A model generated the notes under the pieces. It saw only the letters and a list, made by a program, of their open reading frames with translations, made no database searches and was not told the origin of the DNA. Positions 23,379 to 35,314 of a DNA stretch of 64,000 nt are shown here, one piece after another (the first letter of the stretch is position 1; the number at the start of each line of letters is the position of its first letter). The DNA comes from Leucosporidium creatinivorum. Taxonomy: Eukaryota > Basidiomycota > Microbotryomycetes > Leucosporidiales > Leucosporidiaceae. Location: assembly GCA_001600635.1 (NCBI GenBank), contig BCKL01000021.1, forward strand, positions 396,041 through 460,040. The letters run 5' to 3'. A program made the translations under genes and the position numbers.

Positions 23379-23797
23379 CCCGCCAGAGGAGACGAGCGGA
23401 GTATGGTGCTTTGTGACGGATGGGGAGCGAGGGTGCCGAGCTTGAAGAGGAGCGCCGAACGGGCAGCAGACAGCGTCTGAGCTGCTGTGCTCGCTGTAAA
23501 TACAGCCCAGCAACTCGTTACCACCGCAGCTCCGTACCGAGAGATCTAGGAGAGTGGTCTGCTCGCCTCGGACCTCGCAACTTCGGCGATGGCTGTTCAG
23601 CTGGCAGCTCTTCAGGCGGGAGAAAGAGCGACAGCAAGAGGAGACATTGCAAAGCTTTCGGTTCGTGGTGTAGCTTGTGTGTGAAAGCCAGATCTAAGTG
23701 AATGTACGCGCCCAAGTGCTCGAGCTCGAACCGCTCAGCCGCTCTTTCCTTTCTCCTCATCGCTCGTCTCGCTTCTTCGACTCGCCGCCTCGCTAGG
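23379..23797. other. intergenic region between SANT genes C and D
   Basis: 419 bases, no gene recognised. The last part before 23798 is pyrimidine-rich with TTTCTCCTC, as in the leaders of the other SANT genes. Terminator of C and promoter of D expected here. Confidence 0.5.
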
Positions 23798-26277
23798 ATG
23801 GAAGAATTCGCCACGGTCGATCCCTCACTGCTCATGCACCCGGCCTACAACGCTGCCCCGGCGAACAGTGGAGCTCTGATAGCGCCAACGCAACCTCGAC
23901 CCCGGAAGAACAGGCGCTGGCCGGACGACGAGTCGGAAGCCTTACGGGAGCTCGTTGGAACATGTAGGAACTCACTGGGTCAGACTGCGTGGGCGCCCGT
24001 GCTCGAGCAGCTCACTCAGCGCTATCCACCACCACCTACTTTCCCTCCCCGAACGAAGCGCCAGCTGCAAACTCACTGGACACAAATGAACATCAACGGT
24101 ACGAGCTCTCACTTCCATGAGTGGACGCCCCCTGCTTCCCGCCGGCTCCGACGCTGACCTCAGACGTTGCAGGCGAACCTCGGAAGCGACGGCGCGATAC
24201 TACGTCTACTCCAGCTGCTGCACCCAATGCTGTAGACGATAACCGACCTCCAAAAAAGACCCGAGTGTACTCTGAAGCCCCTTTCACGCCAACGGAGGAC
24301 GAAGAGCTGCTCGGCTTGAACCGACTTTGGACGGGCCAGTACAAGCGCATCGGCCGAGCTATGGAACCTCAACGTCGCAAGCAAGACGTTCGAGAACGAT
24401 TGGATCAGCTGTATGTATATACTTGACGCCGGCTGATTTTGGAATCGAGCTGAACCCGCTCATTCGCGCAGCCTTTCTCTTTCGCCGAGCTCGGCGCCTT
24501 CGACCTCGCCTGTTCTCGCTCAACCCCAACCTCATCAAGACGCACCAGTCGACGTCAAAAGCCTCTACAAGAATCTGCGCACTCAGTACGGGCGCCGTCG
24601 CTGCCCCAAAATCACCTTCGTGCTCGAGCTCTGCTCGGCTTCGCCGCTAAGCCGCCAGGAAGGCGAGCAAGCAGGGATCGTCAACCCAATCCGTGAGCCC
24701 CAGCTGTTATATGCCGATACGGCTCGTCACTGATGCACTCTACTCGATAGCCGCTACAAACCGTCGAGCGATGCCTCCTCCCTCCACGCCTCCCTCCGAG
24801 TCAGGCGGTTCTCGGTCTCCTCGAGCCGCCGTAGCATTCACAAGTCCACCCCCAACGCCCTTTCCATCCCCTTCTCTCAACTCAGCTTCCCCCACGCCCC
24901 CTCCCCCTAGCCCTCGCCCTTCGCGCAACATCAAGCTTCGAGTCTTCTTCGACGAGGAGCAGCACAACTCGCAGCCACCGACGCGACCAGGATCTACAAA
25001 GTGGCTTCCGAGCCATACTTCCAACCTCTCTCGCGCGGTGGACGCCGCGTCAACCCTCGTACAGAGCAGCTGTCTCTCCTCCGACGAATGGGACTCGCTG
25101 GGCCGCGAATTGGAACCGGCGCGAGCTGGTCCAGCCTGTCGTCGACAATGGTTCAAGATGCAGGCCGAGAGCAGCGGGCGAGACGGGTTTGCTGGGGAGG
25201 AAGACGAAGAGGAGGAGGACAGCGAGGAGGAGGAAGAAGATGGATTGTTCACGCCCGAGGAGGACGCCGAGCTACTTCGGCTCAACGACGCGGCACCATG
25301 GGGCCAATACCGTACCATCGCTGGCTCGCTGAGTCAACCTCGCGACTGGAGATACGTTCGGCGCCGTCTTGACCAGCTGTACGTCTTCGACCTGTCCCTC
25401 CCTGCCGCCCGTTCGCCGAATTTTCGCCATTGCAGCCTCTCGGTCCGCTCCAAGCTCGACTCAACCCCCCTTCGCATCCGTCTCAGCGCTCCTTCACCCT
25501 CCCTCAAGCGTCGCCTCTCTCAATCTGTGTCTCCCAGCCCTGCAGCGGTCGATCTCAACTCGTTCAAGCCTCGCAAGAGAAACGGCAACGGATGGCTCTG
25601 GATCCCCGAGGAGGATGCTGTACTTGAGCAAATGCAAGGTTTGCCCCCGTCTGAATGGCCTGGATGGGAGGAGGTCGCTCTCGCGCTGGCCGAGGAGGAG
25701 CCGATGCCGGATTATGCTTCGCCGAGGACGGCAGCGCATTGCATGGGTCGTTGGAGGTTTCTCGGTACGCTTCGATTTTTCTACTCTACGTGCGAGTAAC
25801 TTCCGCGGACCATCCCTCCGCTTCGCTCCTCCAGAAACTCGACGCTTGGACGAAGCCCGAGCTACCTCGGTCCAGAAGTCGGTGCACGCATCGGCATCTC
25901 TAGCTTCGGTGAGCATGTCCCTGCAATTCGGTATCTTGCTCACAGCTGACCGTGGTGCATCCATGACCTCTCAGCCGCCTTCTCGAGCCCCATCGCCGCC
26001 GATCACCCCCGCCGCGAAGTTCACCTTCGGCTCCAACAGCCACCTCTCCCTTCCATCTCCTACGCCCACTCCACTTCGCCAATATTCCGCCCACTCGCCG
26101 GCGCCGGCGCTCAGAACTCCAACTCAAGCATCCCTCATTCGTTCGCAAGTCGACTCCGCGCCGGCTCGCAACGTCGATGTCGTCAAGGGGCTTGCCTCTG
26201 GCGAGCGGGAGCGGAGAGGCACACTCGAGGAGGCGCTAGAAGGACTCGCAGCGTTCTTGGAGCCATGGGAAGACTGA
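23798..26277 (+). CDS. five-module SANT/Myb-like protein D
   Basis: Seven exons (23798-24098, 24173-24410, 24472-24692, 24751-25378, 25436-25764, 25835-25908, 25975-26277) join in frame to 697 aa, so the two apparent genes here are one. Module order: type I (RRWPDDESEALRELVG ... LQTHWTQMNIN), type II (PFTPTEDEELLGLNRLW, YKRIGRAMEPQRRKQDV, RLDQL), type I (WLPSHTSNLSRAVDAAS ... CRRQWFKMQAE), acidic stretch, type II (LFTPEEDAELLRLNDA, YRTIAGSLSQPRDWRYV, RLDQL), type I (WLWIPEEDAVLEQMQGL ... CMGRWRFL), Pro/Ser-rich linker, C-terminal helix GTLEEALEGLAAFLE. Both type II modules end at a leucine codon split by a phase-2 intron. It reads as an internal duplication of a type I-type II pair. Function unknown; nuclear DNA/chromatin binding inferred. 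Confidence 0.8.
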
Positions 26278-26488
26278 TGGGGAGGCTCAAGGGTTGTTGG
26301 AGGGCGTAAACCAGTGGCCGAGTTCTCAGACCGTCGTTGCGCAACGGGGCGAGAGCTGGTCATCTCGCTTGCAGTACATCCGTGCAGGAATTTAGTAGTA
26401 CATGTCATACGGTACTCTTGACAAGAGTCGGAGAAAATCTCGATCGCAGCCTCCCTCGAATCGACTCGACTCGACTCGGCGCTCCGCC

Positions 26489-27365
26489 TTACCAACTCAA
26501 AGTCACCTTCTTGCCAACCCAACGCTCCCGTTTCTGCTCCTGCACCACCTCTTCATACAACCACTCTCCCACATTCTCCCTTTTGATGCTGTAGCCAACC
26601 GCAGGCTTCCCACCCTCTCCCTCCCATCCAGCCCTCGTCGCCTTCCCTGTCGCCTCTCCATCCACGAGCAAACTCGGCTTGAGGATGACCCAATCCCTCC
26701 CCGACTCGATAAGGACGTCCTCCTTTTTTTGCTTGTCTTCGTGAGGGACGGCGAGCATCCAGTGGTAGAGAGGGACGAGGACGAGGGGGACGTCGCGAAT
26801 GGGTGAGCGAAGGCCGGTGGTGGAGATGCAGGCGATGGAAGGGCGTTGGTTGGTGTTGGAGAGGGCGGAGAGGATGGTGCACATTGCATTGCCGCAGATG
26901 TCGGGCTGGTCGAGGGTGAGGAAGAGGCGGAGAGGGTTAGAAGAGAAGGCAGGGGCTCCGCCTGAGCCGAGCGCCGAGAAACGGTCAGCGAGTGCTTGAC
27001 GAGTGTCAGGAGGAAGCGAAGAGCACAAGAGCTCACCGATGCCAAAGATGACGAGGGAGACGTTGACATTGAAGACCTGCCTGACAGCTTCGACGTCCAA
27101 AGCGTTGCCTTAGAGGACGACCAGATGCTTGTCGACCTTCGCCGAGCTGACTCCATGAGCGGCGAGAAGGTCCAGCAGCTTCTGAGGGGTACGAACGACT
27201 GTGGCAACGGAGAGAGAGAAGGGTGAGAAGTAGCTCATCAGAGAGGGAGGGACTCGACTCACGAGCTCGGCTGTCGATGCCGGCCTTGAGGGTGCGAACG
27301 AGGCAGGCGAGAGCGCAGCCTCCAGTAGCGCCGAAGAAGGCGATGGGATCTTGGGTGGAAGGCAT
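26489..27365 (-). CDS. atypical SDR / NAD(P)-binding (NmrA-like) protein
   Basis: The start PIAFFGATGGCALACLVRTL has the GxTGG dinucleotide-binding motif of extended/atypical SDR proteins. After a short intron come VRTPQKLLDLLAAHG, LVVLEGNALDVEAVRQVFN and SLVIFGIG, the typical second strand, acidic residue and fourth strand. The second half (IACISTTGLRSPIRDVPLVL, SGRDWVILKPSLLVDGEA, YSIKRENVGEWLYEEVV) matches NAD(P)H-binding family proteins. About 265 residues. No catalytic YxxxK is evident, so a redox-sensor role as in NmrA is as likely as an enzyme. Convergent with SANT gene D. Confidence 0.85.
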
Positions 27366-27922
27366 AGTGGTGGTCCGGAGTAGGGTGTAGGCTTGAGAAA
27401 GCTGAGAAGAGGGAGCTGGGAGACTGAGAGGGCTGAGAAGGGAGAGGGCCGGGAGGAGGTGGGAGATGGGAGCGGAGAGAGGGAGAAGGGGAGAGCTCGA
27501 CGAGGGTTCATATACCCTCTGCCCCCCCCCGAACAGCGATCCACGACCCCGAACAGCCTGCAGCGACCGCCCCGACTAGCAGAGCTCGGCGGAGCTTATT
27601 CGGGGAACTGCTCCTCGGTGTGACCTGAGCCGCCGTGAACGTCGCGAACACCGGCAGGTGTTCCCCGAATACCGGACAGCAGCTAGCGTAATTCGGCGAG
27701 TACCGACTGACGTCAACTGAGGTGCAAGCTTGCGCTGAGGCTGCCGAGCAGCGGCCGATCAAGATAGTGGGAGATGCGAGGTAGAGCGAATGCTCTGCTG
27801 TCGAGCTGCTCGCGTTAGACTCTGCCTGCGTTCGGAAGTATCTAGCGAATAGCACTGCTTTGATTGCGACCTTGTCAAACGCTTGCTACGTGATGGACCC
27901 TCAAAATTCAGCCTAAGTGCTC
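27366..27922. other. intergenic region upstream of the SDR gene
   Basis: 557 bases between two minus-strand genes: promoter of the NAD(P)-binding gene and terminator of citrate synthase. A C-run lies at about 27520-27530. No RNA gene or ORF with coding character. Confidence 0.5.
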
Positions 27923-30746
27923 CTACTTGTCCATCTTGACGGGAGAGCCGATAAGTTTGTTGACTGCGAGCATCGAAAGACTCTTTGGGCGCTCGAGAGG
28001 GAGTCCGAGAGCCTACAGGTAGATTGGTAGAGGTCAGCGAACGGCGCCGAGGGGGACAGACCAGGGCCGAGGGCCCGCGACGGCGACGAAGTCGGGCGAC
28101 CTCGCAACAAGCTCTGGAGACTTACACGATCCCAGACGACCTGCGAGAGGGCTCCCATGGAGCGGGAGGTTCCGAAGGTGACGGTGTAGAAGTCCTGCGA
28201 GGGTCGGATCAGCGACAGCTCGTTTGAAAATCGAGTGAAGGACTTACGAAGTTCTTCAATCCCTGTAAGCTCGACCACACAGTTCTGATCAGCTAAAGCT
28301 CGTCTGCATACAGGCAAAAGACTGACGAAGTGGTAAAGAAGCGATCCCGAAGCGGCATCGACGTTGGGGAAGGGGTTCTTGGTCTTGCCGTGCTCAGTAA
28401 GGACCTATAGAGTCGGAGTCAGCTACAGAACCACCAGAGCAATGTAGAGAGTCGATCGTACAGCGGGAGCGGTCTTGTAGAGGGCATTGACGTAGGCGAA
28501 GACGGGGTCCTTGGCGACCTCGGGGCGCGACTCTCCGAACTGCTGGAGGGCCATGAAGCGGGGGTCGGGCTTGCGGAGGACGGCGTGTCCGTAACCGGGG
28601 ATGACTGTCGAAATGCAGAGCGTGAGTTGATGAAGCTCAACAGACGTCACCGAAAGCGAGAAAGCTCACCCTGTCCCTTCTTGAGGGTCGACCAGATGAA
28701 CTCGACGATCTTCTCGTTGGAAGCTCCCTCTCCGATCTCCTTGACCATGTCGAGGATGAAGCGAAGAACCTCCTGGTTGGCGAGACCGTGGAGGGGTCCA
28801 GCGAGTCCGGCGAGGGCGGCCGAGTAAGAAAGGAAGGGGTCCGAGAGGGCCGATCCGACCAAGTGGGCGGTGTGGGCCGAAACGTTTCCACCCTCGTGGT
28901 CGGTGTGAAGAGCGTTGTAGAGACGGATGAGGTCAACGAGGCCCTCGGAGTGACCGAAGCCGATCTGGTTGACAAAGTTGAACGAGAGATCCTTGTCCAT
29001 CTGGAGGGCGGGCATGTCCTTGGCTCCTCCGAGGTAGGTGTTGCGGTAAATGCCTGTCCGGGTACGAGGATTAGGCTCGTCGAACCGGCGCCGAGAATTG
29101 CGAAAGCCGAGTCCCTGGCTCAAAACTCACGCGAGGCGATGGTGAAGGACTTGGCAACGCAGTCGAGGGAGTCCTCGAGGGTAGGGAGCCAGTAGTCGGA
29201 CTTCTTCATGCCGGCCTTGTACTGAGCGGCGAACTGGGAGTCGTGGCTGCGAGTAGCGAGGGTCAGCGATTGTCCGCTCGGCGTTCGGCACGATGGCTGC
29301 TACTCACTTGAGGGCGGCAACACCGATGACGAACTGGGTCATGGGGTGGAGGGTCTTGGCTGTACGCAAGGGAAAGCAGGGAGGTCAGCTCGCGAACGTC
29401 GGGTTCGGCGCCGAGTCGACGAAAAGACTCACGGAGAGCATCGAGGGTCGACTCGATGTGGGAGGGGAGGACGGAGCGCTTGACGAGCTCGTTCTGGAAC
29501 TGAACGGTCTCCTCGGCGGTAGGGACCTTTCCAGTGAGGAGGTACCAGAACATGGCCTCGGGGAGCATCTCCTTGCCGCCGGGGGCGGTGGGGAGGACAG
29601 CCTGGCACTCGGGAATGGTGCGGCCCCAGAAGCGGATGCCCTCCTCAGAGTCGAGGACTGAGGGCTCCCAGATCATGGCCTTGATGCCGCGCATTCCTCC
29701 GAAGACCTGCTCGACGGTAACCTCGCCGAGGACCTTGGAGCCGTGCTGGGTGCCTGTGTGGAGTTGGGTACAGGTTAGTGGCTTGTTGTCGAGTCGCGGG
29801 ATGTAGCTAAGTAGGCCTCACGGAGCTCCTTGGCGATGGCCTGCCTCTCGGGGATGATCTCGGCCATGGTCTCCTGGATGGTCTGTGATAAACAAGTTGA
29901 ACTAGAGTCAGCACATGTTGCATCGCCTTCTGATGTGTTGCTACAGCTCTGCAGAGCGTCGGCGACAGCAGGATAGCTCCACGAAGGCTCAGCGGAGTTC
30001 GAACGAACAGCTCCGCCGCAACGTCCCAGCCTTCAACAGCGATACCTCTCACTTGGAGAATACCCTCCTGTAGCTCTGCTCGGAGGTAATGCGTCGTCCT
30101 CGACCGCGAAAGGATTGCCGTCAACCGCGCGTGGTCCTGCTCCTCCCCAACGCGCGCAATAGGCGTCCTCCTGCAGCGATCCAGCGGGACCGGATCCACC
30201 GCCGAGAGTAGCACCGAGTAGACCTAAAGATATCAGGACGAGCAGCACCACCAATACCAGCGGTCGTCGCTGATATCTGGGGCTGCCACGAACCTTTATC
30301 CCTCGGTCTGCTCGTCGCCCGCATCGACCTGCCCTACTGCACCTCGATATCGCCGAGGGTATATCCATCGTGACAGCGAAATGCCAATGCTTCTCGATCC
30401 GATGTCGACCGAAGTCGAACCACACAAAGGCAGCAACCCTGGAAGCCGTCGGATCCAATCCTCCCTTTCGAACAGCGCCGGTCGACCAGCCGAGCGGGAG
30501 TTGTGGTCATGCAAGGAGCGTAGATTTACCTTGGTAGACGCATGGCGGACACCGGCGAGCCTGACGGCCGAGGCGAAGTTGCGCTGTTGGATGAGCCGGA
30601 CAAGATTGTTCGAGGAGGATGATGCATCGATGGACGGTTGGAGAGGGCGTGAGAGAATACAGAAGGTCAGCAAGCAGTTGCAGGAACATGCGCCGACTAT
30701 GTAGCGGTTTACTCACAGCAACAGACGAGCGAGAGACGGAGAGCAT
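27923..30746 (-). CDS. CIT1: mitochondrial citrate synthase
   Basis: Condenses acetyl-CoA and oxaloacetate at the entry of the TCA cycle. The ten-residue first exon ([10 protein letters not shown]) splices to [18 protein letters not shown], an arginine-rich matrix-targeting presequence; then after a 647 bp intron (29883-30529) comes [20 protein letters not shown]. Family landmarks: [118 protein letters not shown] and [17 protein letters not shown] (active-site histidines), and [20 protein letters not shown] with the catalytic aspartate. Ends VKMDK with no peroxisomal signal, fitting the mitochondrial isoform. Around ten introns, one unusually long. Confidence 0.97.
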
Positions 30747-31472
30747 GACTAGCGAGGGATGTGGGAGAAGGGAGAGCTGAGCTGGCCAAGTTCGAAACGA
30801 CCGGGATCCTGACCTCCGAGATTCTCCTCTGCTTCCTGCGCGCTGTACGATGGCAGTACTGTAATTTTTTTGCATCTGGCTATATCACAGAAACCCCCTC
30901 GGCCTGTTTCTGCACCTTGATAGGCGCTCGGTCCCCTTCTTTGCGAGCTCCGCTGCTCTTTCCGCGGTAGCTTCTCGCTGCTCTTCATCACGTCTTATGC
31001 TATCCAGCAGGCTCTCACTATCTCTATAACCCTACACTACCATCGGCGCTGCGACCCGCCCTCTCCCCGCTGCTCCAGCTCAACACCCCCGAGCTCTCCC
31101 GCCCCCGGCTTTCTCTCGCAAGTGGCCGGCAACCGAGAATACCGAGCAGTTCTCGAAGGATTGCATCGCAAATTGTAGGCAGATCTTCGAAGTGTGCAGC
31201 CAGATTATATAAAGCGAGCGCCGCGCTCTGTCTCTCGAGACTTGCCTCTCGCCGAGCAGCTCTCGGTCGTCTCAGAAAGCTAAACGAAGCTATGAGAGAA
31301 TTGCAAAGCATCTACTAGAAGCTAAAAAAGCGTGATTTGTTTATGTGGGGGGTCCAAAATCTATACAACAGAAGCGTCTTGTCTCAAGTCTCGAGAGGTA
31401 GGCAGCCCGGCCGAGCTCCTCCTCTCCTCTTCCTCTTCCTCCTTCTCCAACTCTCTACTCCGAGAATCCGTT
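30747..31472. other. intergenic region, citrate synthase promoter
   Basis: 726 bases between the citrate synthase start and the 3' end of the elongase gene, both minus strand. No gene or repeat found. A TATATAAAG-like stretch on the plus strand near 31204-31212 is of unknown meaning. Confidence 0.5.
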
Positions 31473-33196
31473 CTACTGCGCCTTGACACTCTTGGCCTTG
31501 ACTGCATCGGTGCGAGACTTTTGGTAGGACCTGATGAAGAAGCGGGCGAAGAGGAAGGCTGTGGGGGCGGAGAGTTGGATGTCAGCACCGAACCTAGCGT
31601 CTGAGCCCGTCCTGTCGCCGATTCGAGTGCAGAGGAAAAGCCCTCGGTGAAGGAACATGTAGTGAAGAATGGGCGGCGAAGAGAAGAGGGAAAGAAGGGA
31701 TGAAGTGGAGCTGCGGCAAAAGGCAGAAACGATGCGTTGGACGATCTGGACTTACTCAGAGGAATGAGATACAGAACATTGGCCATGACCGCCGCTTTTT
31801 GCGCGCCCGTGACCAAGCATTGCGTTCCAGCCCTTGCGGTGGCAGCAGTGCTGGCGTATTGTCCACGAGCGGCAGCCTCGAGCTGAGCGGCGAAGGCTCG
31901 GGTTTCGAGTTGAGCGGTCGTGAGGGTCTCGTTGAGGTCGTCGGGGAGACGGATGAAGAGGTAGGAGGCGGCAAGGGATCCTGTAGGGAGGCGACGGGTC
32001 AGAGAGTGAACTGCAAGAGGTCTCGATCGAGCAACGAGCCGAAGCGGCGAGGAGGGAAAATCGAAGCAAGGAGAGACGAAACGCACCACCAACGAGGAAC
32101 TGAGTGATCTGCATGCGAGTGATGTTCTTCTTGAGGACTTGAGGGAAGGGGAGCTTGAGCGACTTCATGGCGTAGTAGCCTGCGAGGAGAAGCCATGGTC
32201 AGTCGCGAGCTGGGAGGCCGAGGTGGACCGAGCTTCGACTCACAGTACATGATGCTGTGGATGAACGAGTTGAACACGACGAAGAGCCAAATGGGCGTAG
32301 CCGAGGTACGGAGGCCGGCAAACATGGTGAGAATGGCGCCTGCCGAGGGGAGCCCAACGAATCAGTCGCCGAGCGAAGAGGGCGGGTAGGGGGGAACTCA
32401 CCAAAATGGTGATACTCTTGCAGGCTAGAGACCTTCTTGCCCTTGGCGAGGATGATGGCGGTATCGACGATCTCGTAGAACTGCTCCAGTGGACAGGTCA
32501 GCGCCGAGCGGAGACTTATTTGAAGCGCCAAAACTCACCTTGCTGAGGTAGAACCAGAAAACCTGACGAGGGAAGTCGGTGTCGGTCCAAAGGTTGAACG
32601 ATGAGTCGCAGAAGGCGTGGAGGACACCTGTAAGAGCAATCGGGGTCAGCTTCGGCGATAGCAGCGAGCTTGATTTCGAGCACTCACCGGACCACCCATC
32701 AGCTACAAAGCCGCGGTAGAACGCTCCAAACATGATGGGAGCGGTAGAGAGGAAGCTGTACATCAAGAAACATCCCCAAGATCAGTGGCGGTTCGGACCC
32801 AACGCGAAAGGCGCTGGTGGGGGCGAGCTCGGAGGAGAGTACTCACGCCCAAATCGAGTACCCAGCAAGGAAGATGTTGTGTGCCAACACGGCCATATCC
32901 CAGCCCCATCCCTTGATGCGGTTCTTGCCATCCTGGCGCGAGGACAGGAAGAGCGAAAGCGCAAAGTAGCTGGCACCAAAGACGAGGGGAGTCCAGGGGT
33001 TCAAGAAGAAGGAGTCTGTAGTCCATTAAACGGTTAGCACGCTGCTCCGAAGCCCGTAGAGCTGTAGGAAGAGCTTACAGAGCTGAGGAAAAGGGACCGA
33101 GTCGGGGATGGGCGGCCGCGAGTGCCAATTGAAGAAGGTGTCGTGCTGCAGCTCTACGCGAGGGGAAGCAACAGGGCGAGTAGTCGTGGAGGCCAT
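31473..33196 (-). CDS. ELO-family fatty-acid elongase with QxxHH box
   Basis: A polytopic ER 3-ketoacyl-CoA synthase (ELO/GNS1-SUR4) that would extend long-chain acyl-CoA with malonyl-CoA. Landmarks in order: FFLNPWTPLVFGASYFALSL, WDMAVLAHNIFLAGYSIW, DSSFNLWTDTDFPRQVFWFY, KFYEIVDTAIILAKGKKVSS, LQEYHHFGAILTMFAG, NSFIHSIMYCYYAMKSLKLP, ITRMQITQFLVGGSLAASYL. The histidine box reads Q-E-Y-H-H; its first position is glutamine rather than the histidine of yeast Elo1-3, as in some PUFA-type elongases. A long loop rich in Ala/Thr/Gln follows (LTTAQLETRAFAAQLEAAA). The lysine-rich C-terminus (VKAKSVKAQ) resembles an ER-retention tail. Chain-length preference cannot be read from the sequence. Confidence 0.93.
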
Positions 33197-33875
33197 AGCT
33201 GCTGCGAGGAGCGACTACAGAGAGGGTGGAAGGAAAGAAAAAGATGCGTTCGGGACGGAGGCAAGAAGAAGCGAGGTCGCCGCTTGGCCCACATGATTCT
33301 GGACTCGTTGGGGGAGCCAAGCTGTTGGGAAGGGAACGAGACGTGCAGGTGCTGCTATATGCGTTCCGACCGAGGATGTATGAGAGGCGACTGCCCGCTC
33401 CTCTCTGACCTCGCTCCACCTCCGCCGAGAATGAGAGGAAAGGGGCGCTCAGGCCATCTGCATGCACTCAATGATTGAGCGATAGGCTTGCAGGTTGTCG
33501 GGCAGCAATCGTATGGAATCACGACAGCAGCAAGTCGTAGAAACGCAAGAGTCGAGCTGAGCTGCAGACGCGCCCGCCGAGAGAGTTCCGACCTCCCGAA
33601 GCTCCAAAAGCGAATGCCGAGCCGATTATCTTGCGCCATCGTGGGAGACTGCTGTCGAGCGGAAGAGAGGGTGCGTATAGATAGCAAGACGTGAGAGCTG
33701 ACTTTGTCAATGAAGGACCAAGCGAGCTCGACCTGCCGCTCTGATGACCCTCGAGCCTCGCCGGGATGTGGCCTCGACAACCATCGCCGAGCAGCTGAGT
33801 TGGCGCCCTCGAACGCCTCGACCTCGCACCGTTTACTGGAACATCAGACGGTCCATAAAGCCTTCCACCGCTTTA
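33197..33875. other. intergenic region, elongase promoter
   Basis: 679 bases between two minus-strand genes, reduced from a larger apparent gap after the last pICln exon was found. No coding exon, RNA gene or tandem repeat seen. Confidence 0.5.
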
Positions 33876-35181
33876 CTACACTGTCGCCTCTTCCTCCTCC
33901 GCATCCTCGACAGCATCGGCAGCTCCGTTGGTCGGCGCATCCGAGAAGCGAATCATCGACTCCAGCCGAGCTTGTGTCGTCTTGCGGTGTGAAGGATTAA
34001 TGTCGTGGCGCATTGTGCGAGGCGGAAGGCGATGATCGAGTGGGAGCGGTTGAGGAAGAATGGAAGGGGAGGAAGGTCGGCCGGGGTGGGGAGGAGAGTA
34101 GATGAGGATGAGGGGAGAAGCCGAGGGTACATGTGTAGACGGCGCATTAATAAGGGGCCTTCCTGGTGTTGCCAACGAAATCGCTCCTCACCCTGCCGGC
34201 GCTGCTCGGCTCCTCGACGTCTCCATCCATTCCCGGCCCAACAAGGTTGCCATCGGCGTCGGCGTAGACCATGGAATCGGGATCGAGTCCACCGAACATG
34301 CCTGAGCCGGAAGTGGCTGGAGGAGGGTGCAGAGCGGCGCAGGCCGAGAGGGTTTCGAAGATCTTGTCGACTGTGCGCCGAGGAGAGGGCAAAGGTCAGT
34401 GACGGGGCGTGGAAAGTGCGGCAAGCAAGAATGAGAACGTCAGGAGCTCAACTCACGAGCTTCAGGGTTGGAGGGGATGATGATGACCTCCCTCGTCTCG
34501 CCCTCCATTTCGTCGCTGTCCTCCAAAGCCTCGCTCTCGTCGACCTGGCAGTAGATGCAGGGTCCTCCATCGGCGGCTCCCGAGTCGGAGGAAGCGTTCA
34601 GAGGTGCACGAGAGATTGCGTGGAGGGTGAGATGAGGGAAGGGGATGGAGAGACCGGTCGAGGTCGAAGGGGAGTAGAACGAGACGGCGCTGTATGGTAA
34701 AAGGCTTGCGGTCAATATGGGAGCATTCGACAGGCATTTCTGTACATCAAGCGCGCGCTCGACCCGCCAACACACCGGCAGCAGGCCGCCACAGCTTGCG
34801 AATCGCTTCCCTAGTCAACAAGCTCCGCGCAGAGTTCTGTAGCTGTGATAGGAGCTCGCCCTAAAACGCCTGCAGCTTCAAGATGCAACTCCCCCGGCCG
34901 CCAGAACTGCGAGGTAGGACATCCTCACCAGCTCACAGCTTCCCAGCGCCCGCTCTCTCTCCCGGTGCAGCCCATCAAACTCACCCTTCGGTAATCCAAA
35001 GCTCTCCCTTTCCACCAGTGAATCCTTCGAATGCTGGGTCGACCGTCACTTCGACTGGTTCCTCCTTGTGACGAAGCAGCGGTGCGATTCCTTCGAAAGT
35101 TGAAGGAGTGGCCGCTGAGATCTCGGCAAGCTCCTCCTTGGAGAGAGCGGGCGGTGTATTAGTGAGAAGAGTGATGGCCAT
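33876..35181 (-). CDS. pICln-like methylosome subunit
   Basis: pICln is the chaperone that holds Sm proteins with the PRMT5 methylosome before snRNP assembly. Exon 1 (from 35181) gives MAITLLTNTPPALSKEELAE and ends GELWITEG; splicing across about 290 bases restores GAVSFYSPSTSTGLSIPFPH and LTLHAISRAP, the PH-like core of the family, then PCIYCQVDESEALED, EVIIIPSNPEALDKIFETLS and ACAALHPPP. A last intron 33981-34191 removes an in-frame stop and adds RTTQARLESMIRFSDAPTNG plus a very acidic end (VEDAEEEEATV), the expected acidic C-terminus. About 235 residues, like other members. Divergent from the FAH gene with only about 130 bases between starts. Confidence 0.85.
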
Positions 35182-35314
35182 TTTAGTGAGCTCAAGTTGC
35201 TGAAAACGAGACAAGACGAGCCAAGGTTGTGGGGGAAAGGCAATCCACCGGCCGGGTTGCAGCCTGCAGCTTGACCTCCTTCGCGCTACTCCTCGCTTCT
35301 CTCGACGTCACTAC

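Noticed and set aside
24693-25799. A separate gene starting at the ATG at 24693 or 24771
   Set aside because: The upstream exon at 24472-24692 joins in frame to 24751, and the whole seven-exon model closes exactly, so one gene is the better reading.
33197-33875. Small frames in the elongase promoter region as a gene
   Set aside because: No recognisable motif, no splice signals giving a longer protein, and arginine/serine-rich shadow composition.
34147-34149. Stop at 34147 as the end of pICln
   Set aside because: A donor at 34191 and acceptor at 33981 remove it and add the acidic C-terminus expected of the family.
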